Position numbers and translations under genes: made by a program. A stretch of 64,000 nt of DNA from Clostridiales bacterium (GTDB lineage: Bacteria; Bacillota; Clostridia; Christensenellales; Aristaeellaceae). The notes below the pieces were generated by a model. That model searched no databases and had not been told where the DNA came from. It saw only the letters and a list, made by a program, of their open reading frames with translations. The number at the start of each line of letters is the position of its first letter. Position 1 is the first letter of the stretch. Below are positions 47,906 to 56,878 of this stretch, one piece after another. The stretch lies in the NCBI GenBank assembly GCA_017569285.1, contig CP069419.1:1612001-1676000 (forward strand). The letters are read 5' to 3'.

Positions 47906-50900
47906 ATGAAAAAAGCAGGGGCTGCATTGCTTCTCGCACTGGCGCTGTGTATCGTCGTCTGCGCGGCGCTGGCGGACAACGCACAAATCACTTATGTGCC
48001 GGCATCCATCGTGATTGACGGCGAAATCGACGAAGCCTGGAACCAGGCTGAAAGCATCAGTCTGGATAAGGTATTTAATGTCAAGACTTCTTATTCCAGT
48101 GGCATAACTCTAACCCCACAGGAAGAAGCTCAAACCAATGTCTCCCTGCGTACACTTTGGAACGGCAGTGTGGTATATCTTTTAATTGATGTTTCCGATG
48201 ACTATATTCGAGATGAGGATAAAGTCACCATCGGCCTGGATCTGATGAATGACAAGCTTCCGCTGACCGAAGAGGACGATGCCGTCATCAATATCAACCC
48301 AAACAGCGGCGCTGCAACTGTTAGTTGGGGCGGTCTGGATACTCCAAAGTATCAGCGGCTTACTGGTACTTCTGTCAAAAAGAAAATCGACAATGAAGGA
48401 AAAACTGTCGGTTATACTGTAGAATTGGGATTCTTTATCAGTGACTTTGCATTCAAGGGCGGAGAATCATTGGGCTTTGATTTCAGTGTATTGAATTATG
48501 GCGCTCATGTTTACTCCGGAACGACCAATGAATTCCTGATCTATCATGCCGACAACGACTTCAGCAGCGGCGATAACAAATGCAACGTGTACGGCACGGT
48601 CTCTCTGGAAACCCCGACGGAGGAACAGTGGGCGCAGCGCCCCATGGACAAGAGCCTCCTGAATTCCCGCATCGGTATGGCAGAAGCCCTGCCCCATGGT
48701 ATCTGGGAAGACGAAACCGCCCTGGCGGACGCCCTGGCCGCGGCAAAAGCGGTATATGCGGATGACACGGCGGACCGGGATAAGGTGGACAACGCCACCG
48801 CCGCCCTGCAGGCCGCCATCGACAATATGCGCCATGTGGATGCGGTATCCGGCCATAACCTGCCGGACCTGCAGGATACTCCCGTGCTGAACAACCTGCC
48901 CGATCCTTTTACCTTCCTGAACGGAGACGGAGTTACATCCGGTAACTGGGCTGACCGTGCCGAGGAAATCAAGGCGATGGTCCAGTACTATGAATACGGC
49001 TTTATGCCGGATGACCCCGATGAAGTAACTGCTTCCTACAATCCTGCCACAGGTATCATCACCATAAATGTAACTGTTGGCGAAGTGACAAAAAGCTTCA
49101 ATACAAACTTATTCCTTCCTTCGGGTACAAAAGAGTTTTTCGAGGATGGAAAAATACCGGTCGTGGTTAATTACAGTACGTCAAACAATACCAATATCAG
49201 CAGCGCAGGCTATGCCCAGGTGGGAATTTCATACACAGATCTGGCCATGGACATCAACGACCATATAGGCTTATTTTATGACCTGTATCCATATGATGCG
49301 GAGCAGTATGCTGATCGCGGCACCATGATCGCCTGGGCCTGGGGGGCCAGCCGCGCACTGGACGCACTGGAATACCTGGATACACATGATGAAACCCTGA
49401 AAGGCAAACTGGACCTTTCCCGTATCGGCGTTACCGGTGCAAGCCGCCTGGGCAAAACCGCCCTGGTCGCCGGCCTGATGGATGAGCGCTTCGGTGTTAC
49501 CGCCCCGCAGGAGAGCGGCTCCGGCGGTGCCGGCACCTACCGGTATGTCAGCTATTCCACCGAGGAATTCCCCCTGCAGTACAGTTGGGCGGACAGCCCC
49601 GCTTCCGGCTCGGAAGTACTGCCCCATCGGCCGCGCAACCAGGGCTACCAGCACAACCAGATGCTGTACTACGCACTGGATGACCGCTGGTTCGGTGATG
49701 ATTACCCGGATACCTCCATGGGCGCCCGCCTGCCCTATGACAAAAACCTGATGCTCGCGGCGCTGGCGCCCCGCGGCGTATACGTCATCTGTTCCAATAA
49801 CGATGACGCGAACAACCCCTATGGCGATTCTGTCAGCTATGAGGGAGCCCGGCCGGTCTTCCGGGCCCTTGGTGTGGAGGACAACCTGGCGCTGGACGTG
49901 AACATGAAAAACCGGGGGCATCATACCTCCTCTGATCAGTTCCAGCGCCTGATGGAATATATGAACTGGTATTTCTACGGCATTGAAATGTCGGAGGAAA
50001 CCAAAACAAAGCTGCACACCAACCCCTTCAAGGACGAAGGCGCCTACGCCCGTTACGGCGGCCTGGAAACCATGATGGAAAACTATTCCGGCTTCCATTA
50101 TGTCATCACCTTTGATCCGGGCGAAGGTTCCGGTACAATGGACAACGCCTATGTCGTTGCCGGGGAAAAATACACCCTGCCGGAAAACGGCTTCACTGCA
50201 CCGGAATACAAGGAATTCGCCGGCTGGGACGCGGGCAGCCCCTTCGATGAAATTGAAGTGGACGGGGACACCGCCGTCACCGCCCTCTGGCAGGATATCC
50301 CCAACACCTACACCTTCATCACCGGCGGAGCGGGCACCTGGACCCGCGGCTGCGGAAAGAACATGGAATTCACCGTCAAGGGCAGCCCGAATGATACGAT
50401 CACCTTTGACCTGTTCGGCGGAATCAGTATGGACCGCAAACCCGTTCCCGCCGGCAGCTATACCGCCACACGCGGCAGCGTGAATATCTCCGTCAGCGCG
50501 GAATACCTGGACTCCCTGGAGGACGGCAGCCACACCCTTTCCGTCAAAATCGGGGAAAGCACCGCGGAAACCACCTTCACCGTCGCGTCCCCGGCCCCCG
50601 CTACTCCCACAGACCTGGGGCCGGTCGTTACGGATCCGCCCGCAACGCCCACCGACCTGGAGCCGACCGAAACTGACAAACCCACGATGACCGACCCGCC
50701 AGCCGCGACTGACAAGCCCACCGTCACCGATCCGCCGGCCGCGACTGACAAGCCCACCGTCACCGACCCGCCGGCCACGACCGACAAGCCTACCGTCACC
50801 GATCCGCCAGCCGCGACTGACAAGCCCACCGTCACCGATCCGCCGGCCGCGACTGACAAGCCCACCGTCACCGATCCGCCGGCCGCGACCGACAAGCCCA

Positions 50901-51586
50901 TGGTAACCGACCCGCCGGCTGCGACCGACAAGCCCACGGTGACCGATCCGCCGGCCGCAACCGACAAGCCTGCGGTAACCGACCCGCCGGCTGCGACCGA
51001 CAAGCCCACAGTGACCGATCCGCCGGCCGTGACCGACAAACCCACCATTACCGACCCGCCGGCCGCGACTGATAAACCCACAGTAACCGACCCGCCGGCC
51101 GTGACCGACAAGCCCACGGTAACGGAAAAGCCCGCCGTAACCGACAAACCGGCGCCCACCTCAAAGCCGGTTTCCCCGGATTCCGGTTCCTATGATTTCC
51201 GGTTCAGCTTCACCGTGCGCTGGGATGCCGACCCGGCTGAAAGCATCGACTGGGTGCTGTACAACGCGGACGGCTCCGTCGCCCACAAGAAGTTCAACAA
51301 AAAGGTGAGCGGCAGCGAATGGCGCTATGAAGCCTGGTTCTCTACCGCCGGGGATTACTACATCGTGGAAAATGTGCCCGCCGGCTATAAGGTACGCTAT
51401 GAGAACACCGGTACCCATGCTGGGGTTACAGACCGCTGTTACAACGGCGGTACCGTCATCAACTACAAGGTGCCCAAAACCGGCGACCCGGCCGATCCGC
51501 TCATCTGGGCCTGCGTGGCGGCGCTGGGCCTGGCTGCTCTGTTCCTCATGTGGCGCCTGCTGAAGGAAAGCAAGGACGACCGCTGA
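47906..51586 (+). CDS. Cell-wall-anchored multidomain CE15 glucuronoyl esterase
   Basis: A 1226-residue surface protein predicted to cleave the ester between lignin and glucuronoxylan. In order: signal peptide (1-25), a CBM9-like domain (about 26-230), a helical FIVAR-like segment (about 235-310), a CE15 esterase (about 320-700) with Ser513 in GASRLGK, Glu536 in PQESGSGG and His672/673 in NRGHHTSS, an InlB-type repeat (about 730-800), an Ig-like domain, twelve 12-residue TDPPAATDKPTV-type repeats (about 929-1072), a SpaA-like domain, the sortase motif VPKTG (1189-1193), a membrane helix and a positive tail. GGAGAGGG precedes the ATG. Parts of the CBM9 and early CE15 regions use much AT-richer codons than the rest. 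Confidence 0.88.
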   Translation: MKKAGAALLLALALCIVVCAALADNAQITYVPASIVIDGEIDEAWNQAESISLDKVFNVKTSYSSGITLTPQEEAQTNVSLRTLWNGSVVYLLIDVSDDYIRDEDKVTIGLDLMNDKLPLTEEDDAVININPNSGAATVSWGGLDTPKYQRLTGTSVKKKIDNEGKTVGYTVELGFFISDFAFKGGESLGFDFSVLNYGAHVYSGTTNEFLIYHADNDFSSGDNKCNVYGTVSLETPTEEQWAQRPMDKSLLNSRIGMAEALPHGIWEDETALADALAAAKAVYADDTADRDKVDNATAALQAAIDNMRHVDAVSGHNLPDLQDTPVLNNLPDPFTFLNGDGVTSGNWADRAEEIKAMVQYYEYGFMPDDPDEVTASYNPATGIITINVTVGEVTKSFNTNLFLPSGTKEFFEDGKIPVVVNYSTSNNTNISSAGYAQVGISYTDLAMDINDHIGLFYDLYPYDAEQYADRGTMIAWAWGASRALDALEYLDTHDETLKGKLDLSRIGVTGASRLGKTALVAGLMDERFGVTAPQESGSGGAGTYRYVSYSTEEFPLQYSWADSPASGSEVLPHRPRNQGYQHNQMLYYALDDRWFGDDYPDTSMGARLPYDKNLMLAALAPRGVYVICSNNDDANNPYGDSVSYEGARPVFRALGVEDNLALDVNMKNRGHHTSSDQFQRLMEYMNWYFYGIEMSEETKTKLHTNPFKDEGAYARYGGLETMMENYSGFHYVITFDPGEGSGTMDNAYVVAGEKYTLPENGFTAPEYKEFAGWDAGSPFDEIEVDGDTAVTALWQDIPNTYTFITGGAGTWTRGCGKNMEFTVKGSPNDTITFDLFGGISMDRKPVPAGSYTATRGSVNISVSAEYLDSLEDGSHTLSVKIGESTAETTFTVASPAPATPTDLGPVVTDPPATPTDLEPTETDKPTMTDPPAATDKPTVTDPPAATDKPTVTDPPATTDKPTVTDPPAATDKPTVTDPPAATDKPTVTDPPAATDKPMVTDPPAATDKPTVTDPPAATDKPAVTDPPAATDKPTVTDPPAVTDKPTITDPPAATDKPTVTDPPAVTDKPTVTEKPAVTDKPAPTSKPVSPDSGSYDFRFSFTVRWDADPAESIDWVLYNADGSVAHKKFNKKVSGSEWRYEAWFSTAGDYYIVENVPAGYKVRYENTGTHAGVTDRCYNGGTVINYKVPKTGDPADPLIWACVAALGLAALFLMWRLLKESKDDR
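50690..51121 (+). repeat. 36-bp tandem coding repeat, 12 copies
   Basis: Twelve successive near-identical copies encode the Thr/Pro/Asp linker TDPPAATDKPTV inside the CE15 protein, with a degenerate copy after them. Variation is mostly at third positions and in the last two residues. It is a wall-spanning stalk, and copy number is likely to vary between strains by slippage. Confidence 0.95.
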
Positions 51587-51615
51587 TCACCCGATAACCC
51601 TTCACTTTTCTCCCG

Positions 51616-51674
51616 GCCCGGGCGGGCGGATCCGCAGGATGGCGCGGATCCGCCCGCCCGGGCACATTTTTTGT
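51616..51674 (+). terminator. Terminator after the CE15 gene
   Basis: A 19-bp GC-rich stem (CCCGGGCGGGCGGATCCGC with its complement) closes an eight-base loop and is followed by ATTTTTT. Confidence 0.93.
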
Positions 51675-51745
51675 ATTTTGGTTGAAAAAGCCCGCCGCCC
51701 GGCATATGATTAGTGGGCAAACATCCCGAAGGAGTTGAATGATTC

Positions 51746-53002
51746 ATGGCTTTTGAACGTATCGGAATCCGCCCGGCGGAAATCCTGCTGCCGGCGCCCT
51801 CCGTAAATCCGGAAACCTGGGCCTGCATCGCCTGCGACCAGTACACCTCCGAACCGGAATACTGGCAGAAGGCGTATGAAACGGCAGGGGATGCCCCCTC
51901 CGCCCTGCGGCTGATCCTCCCGGAATATGACCTGAAACACGGGGAAGAACGGATCCCCGCCATCCACGCCGCCATGGCGGACTACCTGGCCAAAGGCCTT
52001 CTGGTCCCCGCAGTGGAAAACGGTTTTGTACTGTGCGAGCGCTCCGTACCCGGCGGCAGCCGCCTGGGCCTGGTCTGCACGGTAGACCTGGAGCAGTATT
52101 CCTTTGAAAAAGGCTCCCTGCCGCTCATCCGGCCGACGGAGCAGACCATCGCGTCCCGCCTGCCCCCGCGGCTGGTCATCCGCCGCGGCGCGCCGGTGGA
52201 GCTCACGCATATCATGATCCTGATCGACGATCCGGACCGTACGGTGCTGGAGCCCCTGCGCGCGCAGGAGGATTCCCTGCGGAAGCTCTACGATTTCGAC
52301 CTCATGATGAACGGCGGCCATCTGCGCGGCTGGGCCGTGGAAGGCGAAGCCGGCCTCGGCCATGTGGATTCCAGCCTGAACGCCCTGCTGGATACCCTGG
52401 GCGAAAACCCGCTGCTGCTGGCAGTCGGAGACGGCAACCACAGCCTCGCCACCGCCAAGGCCTACTGGAATGAAATCCGGGAGACCCTGCCGAAAGCGGA
52501 TCGGGAAAACCATCCCGCCCGGTATGCCCTGTGCGAAATCGTCAATATCCATGATACCGCCCTGCTCTTTGAGCCGATCCACCGGGTGCTCACCGGGGTC
52601 AAACCCGTGGAAGTGCTCGCCGCCTGGCGGGATTATGCCGCCGCCCGCGGCATGACGCTGACCTCCGGCGGCGAAGGCCATACGTTTACCGTGGTTTCCG
52701 CAGGCGGTGAAGCTCAGGTGGTAGTAGGGAATCCCGAAGGCGCAATCCCCTGCGAAACCGTCCAGAAGTTCCTGGATGATTTCCTGGCCGCCCATCCCGA
52801 AGCGGAAATCGACTTCATCCACGGCGAGCAGTCCCTGCGGACGCTCGCGGGTGCGGAAGGCGCCATGGGCTTCCTCCTCCCGGAAATCGACAAGAATACC
52901 TTCTTCGGCGATGTGGAGCGCCTCGGCGTCCTGCCCCGGAAAACCTTCTCCATGGGCGAAGCCGACGAAAAGCGGTATTATATGGAAGCCAAGCGGATCT
53001 GA
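51746..53002 (+). CDS. DUF1015-family protein
   Basis: A 418-residue cytoplasmic protein. The beginning (IRPAEILLPA, ACDQYTSEPEYW) and the central GDGNHSLATAKAYW motif are hallmarks of DUF1015, a widespread family of unknown function often found near serine-synthesis genes. No neighbouring serine gene is present here. The start ATG has GAAGGAG upstream. It is a single gene between two terminators. Catalytic activity is suspected from the conserved DGNH motif, but no reaction is established. Confidence 0.88.
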   Translation: MAFERIGIRPAEILLPAPSVNPETWACIACDQYTSEPEYWQKAYETAGDAPSALRLILPEYDLKHGEERIPAIHAAMADYLAKGLLVPAVENGFVLCERSVPGGSRLGLVCTVDLEQYSFEKGSLPLIRPTEQTIASRLPPRLVIRRGAPVELTHIMILIDDPDRTVLEPLRAQEDSLRKLYDFDLMMNGGHLRGWAVEGEAGLGHVDSSLNALLDTLGENPLLLAVGDGNHSLATAKAYWNEIRETLPKADRENHPARYALCEIVNIHDTALLFEPIHRVLTGVKPVEVLAAWRDYAAARGMTLTSGGEGHTFTVVSAGGEAQVVVGNPEGAIPCETVQKFLDDFLAAHPEAEIDFIHGEQSLRTLAGAEGAMGFLLPEIDKNTFFGDVERLGVLPRKTFSMGEADEKRYYMEAKRI

Positions 53003-53014
53003 TCCAAGGCATAA

Positions 53015-53047
53015 CAAAACTCCGCCGGAATGCTCCGGCGGAGTTTT
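53015..53047. terminator. Bidirectional terminator
   Basis: AAAACTCCGCCGGA pairs with TCCGGCGGAGTTTT around ATGC. It serves the DUF1015 gene and the converging XRE-S24 gene. Confidence 0.92.
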
Positions 53048-53055
53048 CATATCGG

Positions 53056-53784
53056 TCAGGCCTGCAGCTCGAAAGTCACCTGTACGGCGCGGGAGAGGAA
53101 TCCGATCTCGCTGATCGGAACGGTCTCCGCCTCGTATTCCCGGTCATAGCTCTGCAGCAGTACCTGCCGGTCATCCAGCACCTTCACCTTCCGCAGGTAC
53201 CGGTGCTCCTTGTAATTCATCAGCATGATCGCGCCGTCCACCGGGCTCTGCGCCGGTACGGTCAGCACGATGTCGCCCTTGTGGATCCGGAATCCGCGCA
53301 TGCTGTCATCCGGCGCCAGGTAGAAGAATACTTTGTCCGGGTTCGCGCCTTCGATGCGGCCGTTTTCCACGGGCACCAGCCGGTATGCCACCGGCTTCAT
53401 CACCGCGTTCATCACCGGCACGCGCTTCAGCACGCTCTGCAGGGCGTCCAGCCATACGCTGCCGGCCACGCCCTCATCCTCCGAGGAGGCGGCCAGTTCG
53501 GCTTCCTTCTTCGGCGGCTTCTTCACCGCTTCCGCAAGCCGGGGCTGCACCTGCGCCAGGTCCACGGTCGCCGCAATATCATCCAGCGTGAATTCCGCTT
53601 CCGTCTGCTGCTTCAGCCCGATCGCCTTCAGGATCCGGCGGGCCTGATCATCCGCGATAATCCGCGTACCGGCTTCCACCGCCACCAGGTAACTTTCGCT
53701 GACGCCGCATTTGCGGGCTACCTGCTTCGGGGTCATCTTCTGGCGGATCCGCTCCGTGCGGATCAGGTCTCCCAGTCGGCTCAC
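53056..53784 (-). CDS. XRE/HTH regulator with LexA-like S24 peptidase domain
   Basis: A 242-residue protein. The N-terminal helix-turn-helix (TPKQVARKCGVSESYLVAVE, about 18-37) is of the XRE type. A linker contains VAGS with Ala107-Gly108, the bond type cut in LexA and phage repressors. The C-terminal S24 domain has Ser161 in DDSMRGF and a Lys (199 or 201) in YLRKVK as the likely dyad. The GTG start is chosen because GTGA overlaps the stop codon of the upstream FakA-like gene. It could be a damage-responsive repressor; targets are unknown. Confidence 0.82.
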   Translation of the reverse strand: MSRLGDLIRTERIRQKMTPKQVARKCGVSESYLVAVEAGTRIIADDQARRILKAIGLKQQTEAEFTLDDIAATVDLAQVQPRLAEAVKKPPKKEAELAASSEDEGVAGSVWLDALQSVLKRVPVMNAVMKPVAYRLVPVENGRIEGANPDKVFFYLAPDDSMRGFRIHKGDIVLTVPAQSPVDGAIMLMNYKEHRYLRKVKVLDDRQVLLQSYDREYEAETVPISEIGFLSRAVQVTFELQA

Positions 53785-54032
53785 CCTTTCAGCCCCGCTT
53801 CCTGGCGTTCCATGTTCTCCACGACCACGTCGTAAATCTCGCCCAGCGTGGAGCAGTATTCCAGCACCTTCCACGGTTCGTTGGTGTGGTAGTGGATCTT
53901 GATCAGCTCATCATCGCCCACCGCCAGCAGGCAGTCGCCCTTGAAGTTGTTGGTGAAATAATCGTTGATCGCATCCTCGTCCAGGTTCTTGCCTTCAATC
54001 AGCAGCTGTGTGTCAAACTTAAACTCCAGCAT
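53781..54032 (-). CDS. Stand-alone FakA/YloV-like small domain
   Basis: An 83-residue protein. Its LLAVGDDELIKIHYHTNEPWKVL segment and the ending VVENMERQ closely resemble the region of the fatty-acid kinase FakA (YloV, DAK2 fusion proteins) that follows the kinase domain, where VVGDDxLVKVHVHT and KIENMxxQ are typical. Here it exists without a kinase domain. AAGGAG precedes the chosen ATG. It overlaps the XRE-S24 gene by four bases, so the two are co-translated. It might act as a FakB-binding partner or be a remnant; neither is shown. Confidence 0.75.
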   Translation of the reverse strand: MLEFKFDTQLLIEGKNLDEDAINDYFTNNFKGDCLLAVGDDELIKIHYHTNEPWKVLEYCSTLGEIYDVVVENMERQEAGLKG

Positions 54033-54121
54033 GATCTCTGTCGCTCCTTCCGTCTTATCCGCGGTTCTGTCAAAACCGTGCATAATTTACCATCGAATGC
54101 CGGAAAAGTCAATTCTCCCGG

Positions 54122-56710
54122 TCACTTCGCCTCGGCCCAGTTCTTCCCCTGGTGAACCTCCGCCACCAGCGGAACCCGCAGCTCCATCGCGCCTTCCATC
54201 GCTTCCCGCAGCAGTCCGGCAGCCTGTTCCGCTTCCTCCGGCGGGCATTCCAGCAGCAGCTCATCGTGCACCTGCAGGATCAGCCGGCTCTGCATCCCGG
54301 CTTCCCGCAGCGCCTTGTCCACCCGCACCATCGCCAGCTTGATGATATCCGCCGCGGTTCCCTGCACCGGCGTGTTCATCGCCGCCCGTTTTCCGAATTC
54401 GCGCACCGGCGCCTTCGGGGACTGCAGCTCCGGCAGGTACCGCCTCCGGCCCATCAGCGTGCGGGCATACCCGTTCTTCACGCCTTCCGCCGCGAATTCA
54501 TCCATGAACCGCTTCACCCCGGGGTATTTCCGGAAGTATTTCTCAATGAATTCCGCGGCTTCCCGGCGGCTCACGCCGGTATTCCGGCTCAGGCCGAAGC
54601 CGCTGATGCCGTAGATCAGGCCAAAGTTCACCGCCTTTGCGCGGCTGCGCAGCTCCGGCGTCACCCAGTCCTTCGGCACGTCGAAGATTTCCGATGCCGT
54701 GCGCGTATGGATGTCCTCGCCGTTGCGGAAGGCCTCCAGCAGCGCCGGATCGCCGGAGAAATGCGCCATCAGGCGCAGCTCAATCTGGCTGTAGTCGGCG
54801 TCCAGCAGGATCCATCCCTCCCGGGGGAGGAACGCCTCGCGGATTTCCCGCCCCTCCTCCGTGCGCACCGGAATGTTCTGCAGGTTCGGTTCCGAGGAGG
54901 AAATCCGCCCGGTAGCTGTCGCCGTCTGGTCAAATGTGGAATGCACCCGGCCTCCCGCGTCCACCAGGGGCAGCAGGCCTTCGACATAGGTGCCGTTCAG
55001 TTTCGCCAGCTGGCGATACCGCAGCAGCGGCTCAATCACGTCCGGCGCGTCCCACCGCAGGCTTTCCAGTACCTCCGCCGAAGTGGAATAGCCCTTGCTG
55101 GTCTTTTTCCCGTGGGGAAGACCCATCTTTTCAAACAGTACTTCGCCCAGCTGCTGCGGGCTGTTCAGGTTGAACGCCTCGCCGCCGGAGGCCGCAATCA
55201 CTTCATTCCGCCGCCGGTCAATTTCCGCGGCGTATTTCTTTCCCAGCTCCCGCAGGAACGCGGTATCCACCGAGAAACCGGCTTTTTCCATCCGGAACAG
55301 CACAAAGCTCAGCGGCATCTCCACATCCCGCATCAGGGGCATCATGCCGTCCGCTTCCACCTGGGCGCGCTGCCACGCCTGCAGGGAGCACAGCGTGGCC
55401 GCGTCCTCCGGCAGGTCCGGGCACAGCGCCTTCATGCGGTAGCTCTTTTCCTGCGGGTTCAGCAGGTAGGCTGCCAGCATCGTATCCCAGCCAAAGGTTT
55501 CCGGCAGGGGAAGGCCCGCCCGGTCCAGCCGCCGCAGCCAGGTCTTTCCGTCGTGCACCACGGCGGTGCCTTTGCGGATTTCCTCCGCCAGCAGGCCCAG
55601 CACCTCGCCCGGATCCATGCCGGGATTCAGCAGGTCGCCGCCGAGTGTGATCACCGCCCGCGCGCCGCTTTCCTTCGCCATGGAAACCGTCAGGTCATCC
55701 ATCCACAGGCACAGCGCGCCTTCTTCGCCGGCGGCCTTTTCCAGCCACGCGCGGATGGCCTCCGGGCTGTCCGGGGTGTCCGCCGCGCGGAACTGCAGCA
55801 TGGCCATCGCGGGGCGGGCTTCACCCGTTCCGCCCTGGGCCGCCGCGCCGCCTTCGCCGTCCGTTTCCAGGCGCTTGATAATGCTGTTCAGTTTCAGCTT
55901 CTGCAGCGCCGGAATGCCTTTTTTCAGGTCCGGCAGCTGGCAGTCCGAAAGCCGGAATTCCACCGGCGCGTCCCGCCGGATCGTCGCCAGCTGCTTGGAA
56001 AACCGGGCCTGTTCCGCCCAGGTTGCCAGCTTTTCGCCCAACTTTCCCTTGACGTTTCCGGCGTTGTTCAGCACATTTTCCAGCGTGCCGTATTCCTGCA
56101 GCAGCTTCACCGCCGTCTTGTCGCCGACGCCCGGAACCCCGGGGATATTATCGCTGGAGTCCCCGGCCAGGCCCTTCCAGTCCGTCACCTGCGCGGGGGT
56201 AAACCCGTATTCCTCATATACCTTTTCCGGCGTAAAGCGGATCGTCTCGGAGATGCCCTTCCGGGTAAACATCAGTTCCGTTCCGCCGCCCACCAGCTGC
56301 AGCGCGTCCCGGTCGCCGGTCAGCACCAGCGGCGCCGCGCCGGCATCCGCGCCCTTCAGGCTCAGCGTACCCAGCAGGTCGTCCGCCTCCCAGCCCTGCA
56401 GGGAATACCGGCGGATGCCCATATCGTCCAGCAGGGAATGGATCGTATCAAACTGCTGCCGAAGTTCCGGCGGCGTGGCGGCCCGCCCGGCCTTGTATTC
56501 CGCGTATACCGTGTGGCGGAAGGTCGGTCCGTGCTCGTCGAAGCATACGGCGGCATACTGCACGTTCTCCTCGCGGATCACCTTCAGCAGCATGCTCAGG
56601 AAGCCGTAAACCGCGTTGGTATATACCCCGTCCGCGTCCATCAGGGGCAGTGCGTGGAATGCCCGGTGCATCAGGCTGTTTCCGTCCACCAGCAGGAATG
56701 TATCTTTCAT
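54122..56710 (-). CDS. polA: DNA polymerase I
   Basis: An 862-residue repair and Okazaki-processing polymerase. The 5'-3' exonuclease occupies about residues 1-290 (LLVDGNSLMHRAF, GDSSDNIPGVPGVGDKTA). The middle domain (about 300-470) corresponds to the 3'-5' exonuclease but lacks the DxE metal ligands, so no proofreading is expected, as in many Firmicutes. The polymerase domain has DYSQIELRLMAHFSGD (motif A), RAKAVNFGLIYG (motif B) and VHDELLLE (motif C). It has its own strong promoter diverging from rimO. Confidence 0.96.
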   Translation of the reverse strand: MKDTFLLVDGNSLMHRAFHALPLMDADGVYTNAVYGFLSMLLKVIREENVQYAAVCFDEHGPTFRHTVYAEYKAGRAATPPELRQQFDTIHSLLDDMGIRRYSLQGWEADDLLGTLSLKGADAGAAPLVLTGDRDALQLVGGGTELMFTRKGISETIRFTPEKVYEEYGFTPAQVTDWKGLAGDSSDNIPGVPGVGDKTAVKLLQEYGTLENVLNNAGNVKGKLGEKLATWAEQARFSKQLATIRRDAPVEFRLSDCQLPDLKKGIPALQKLKLNSIIKRLETDGEGGAAAQGGTGEARPAMAMLQFRAADTPDSPEAIRAWLEKAAGEEGALCLWMDDLTVSMAKESGARAVITLGGDLLNPGMDPGEVLGLLAEEIRKGTAVVHDGKTWLRRLDRAGLPLPETFGWDTMLAAYLLNPQEKSYRMKALCPDLPEDAATLCSLQAWQRAQVEADGMMPLMRDVEMPLSFVLFRMEKAGFSVDTAFLRELGKKYAAEIDRRRNEVIAASGGEAFNLNSPQQLGEVLFEKMGLPHGKKTSKGYSTSAEVLESLRWDAPDVIEPLLRYRQLAKLNGTYVEGLLPLVDAGGRVHSTFDQTATATGRISSSEPNLQNIPVRTEEGREIREAFLPREGWILLDADYSQIELRLMAHFSGDPALLEAFRNGEDIHTRTASEIFDVPKDWVTPELRSRAKAVNFGLIYGISGFGLSRNTGVSRREAAEFIEKYFRKYPGVKRFMDEFAAEGVKNGYARTLMGRRRYLPELQSPKAPVREFGKRAAMNTPVQGTAADIIKLAMVRVDKALREAGMQSRLILQVHDELLLECPPEEAEQAAGLLREAMEGAMELRVPLVAEVHQGKNWAEAK

Positions 56711-56744
56711 GGTATCCTTGTCCTCACAGTGTTTTTCTTTACAT

Positions 56745-56773
56745 ATTATATGAAACGTCCGCTTTTCTGTCCA
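56745..56773 (-). promoter_or_regulatory. polA promoter
   Basis: Minus-strand TGGACA (56768-56773), 17 bases, perfect TATAAT (56745-56750), 35 bp before the polA ATG. Confidence 0.85.
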
Positions 56774-56776
56774 TTC

Positions 56777-56805
56777 TTTTCAAAAAGGGGGAATCATGGT
56801 ATACT
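56777..56805 (+). promoter_or_regulatory. rimO-pgsA promoter
   Basis: TTTTCA (56777-56782), 17 bases, TATACT (56800-56805) with an upstream TG (extended -10). Its -35 box is only three bases from that of polA, so the two promoters face away from each other. Confidence 0.75.
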
Positions 56806-56878
56806 TTGTTCCGGTTATATATGATAGAAACAGGCCGATGCCGCTTGCGGCAGGCGGCCGGGAAGGGGCGGATCCGGC

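Noticed and set aside
50690-51121. Regular 36-bp repeats that could be taken for a CRISPR array
   Set aside because: There are no unique spacers; the repeats are contiguous, in frame and encode a Thr/Pro linker.
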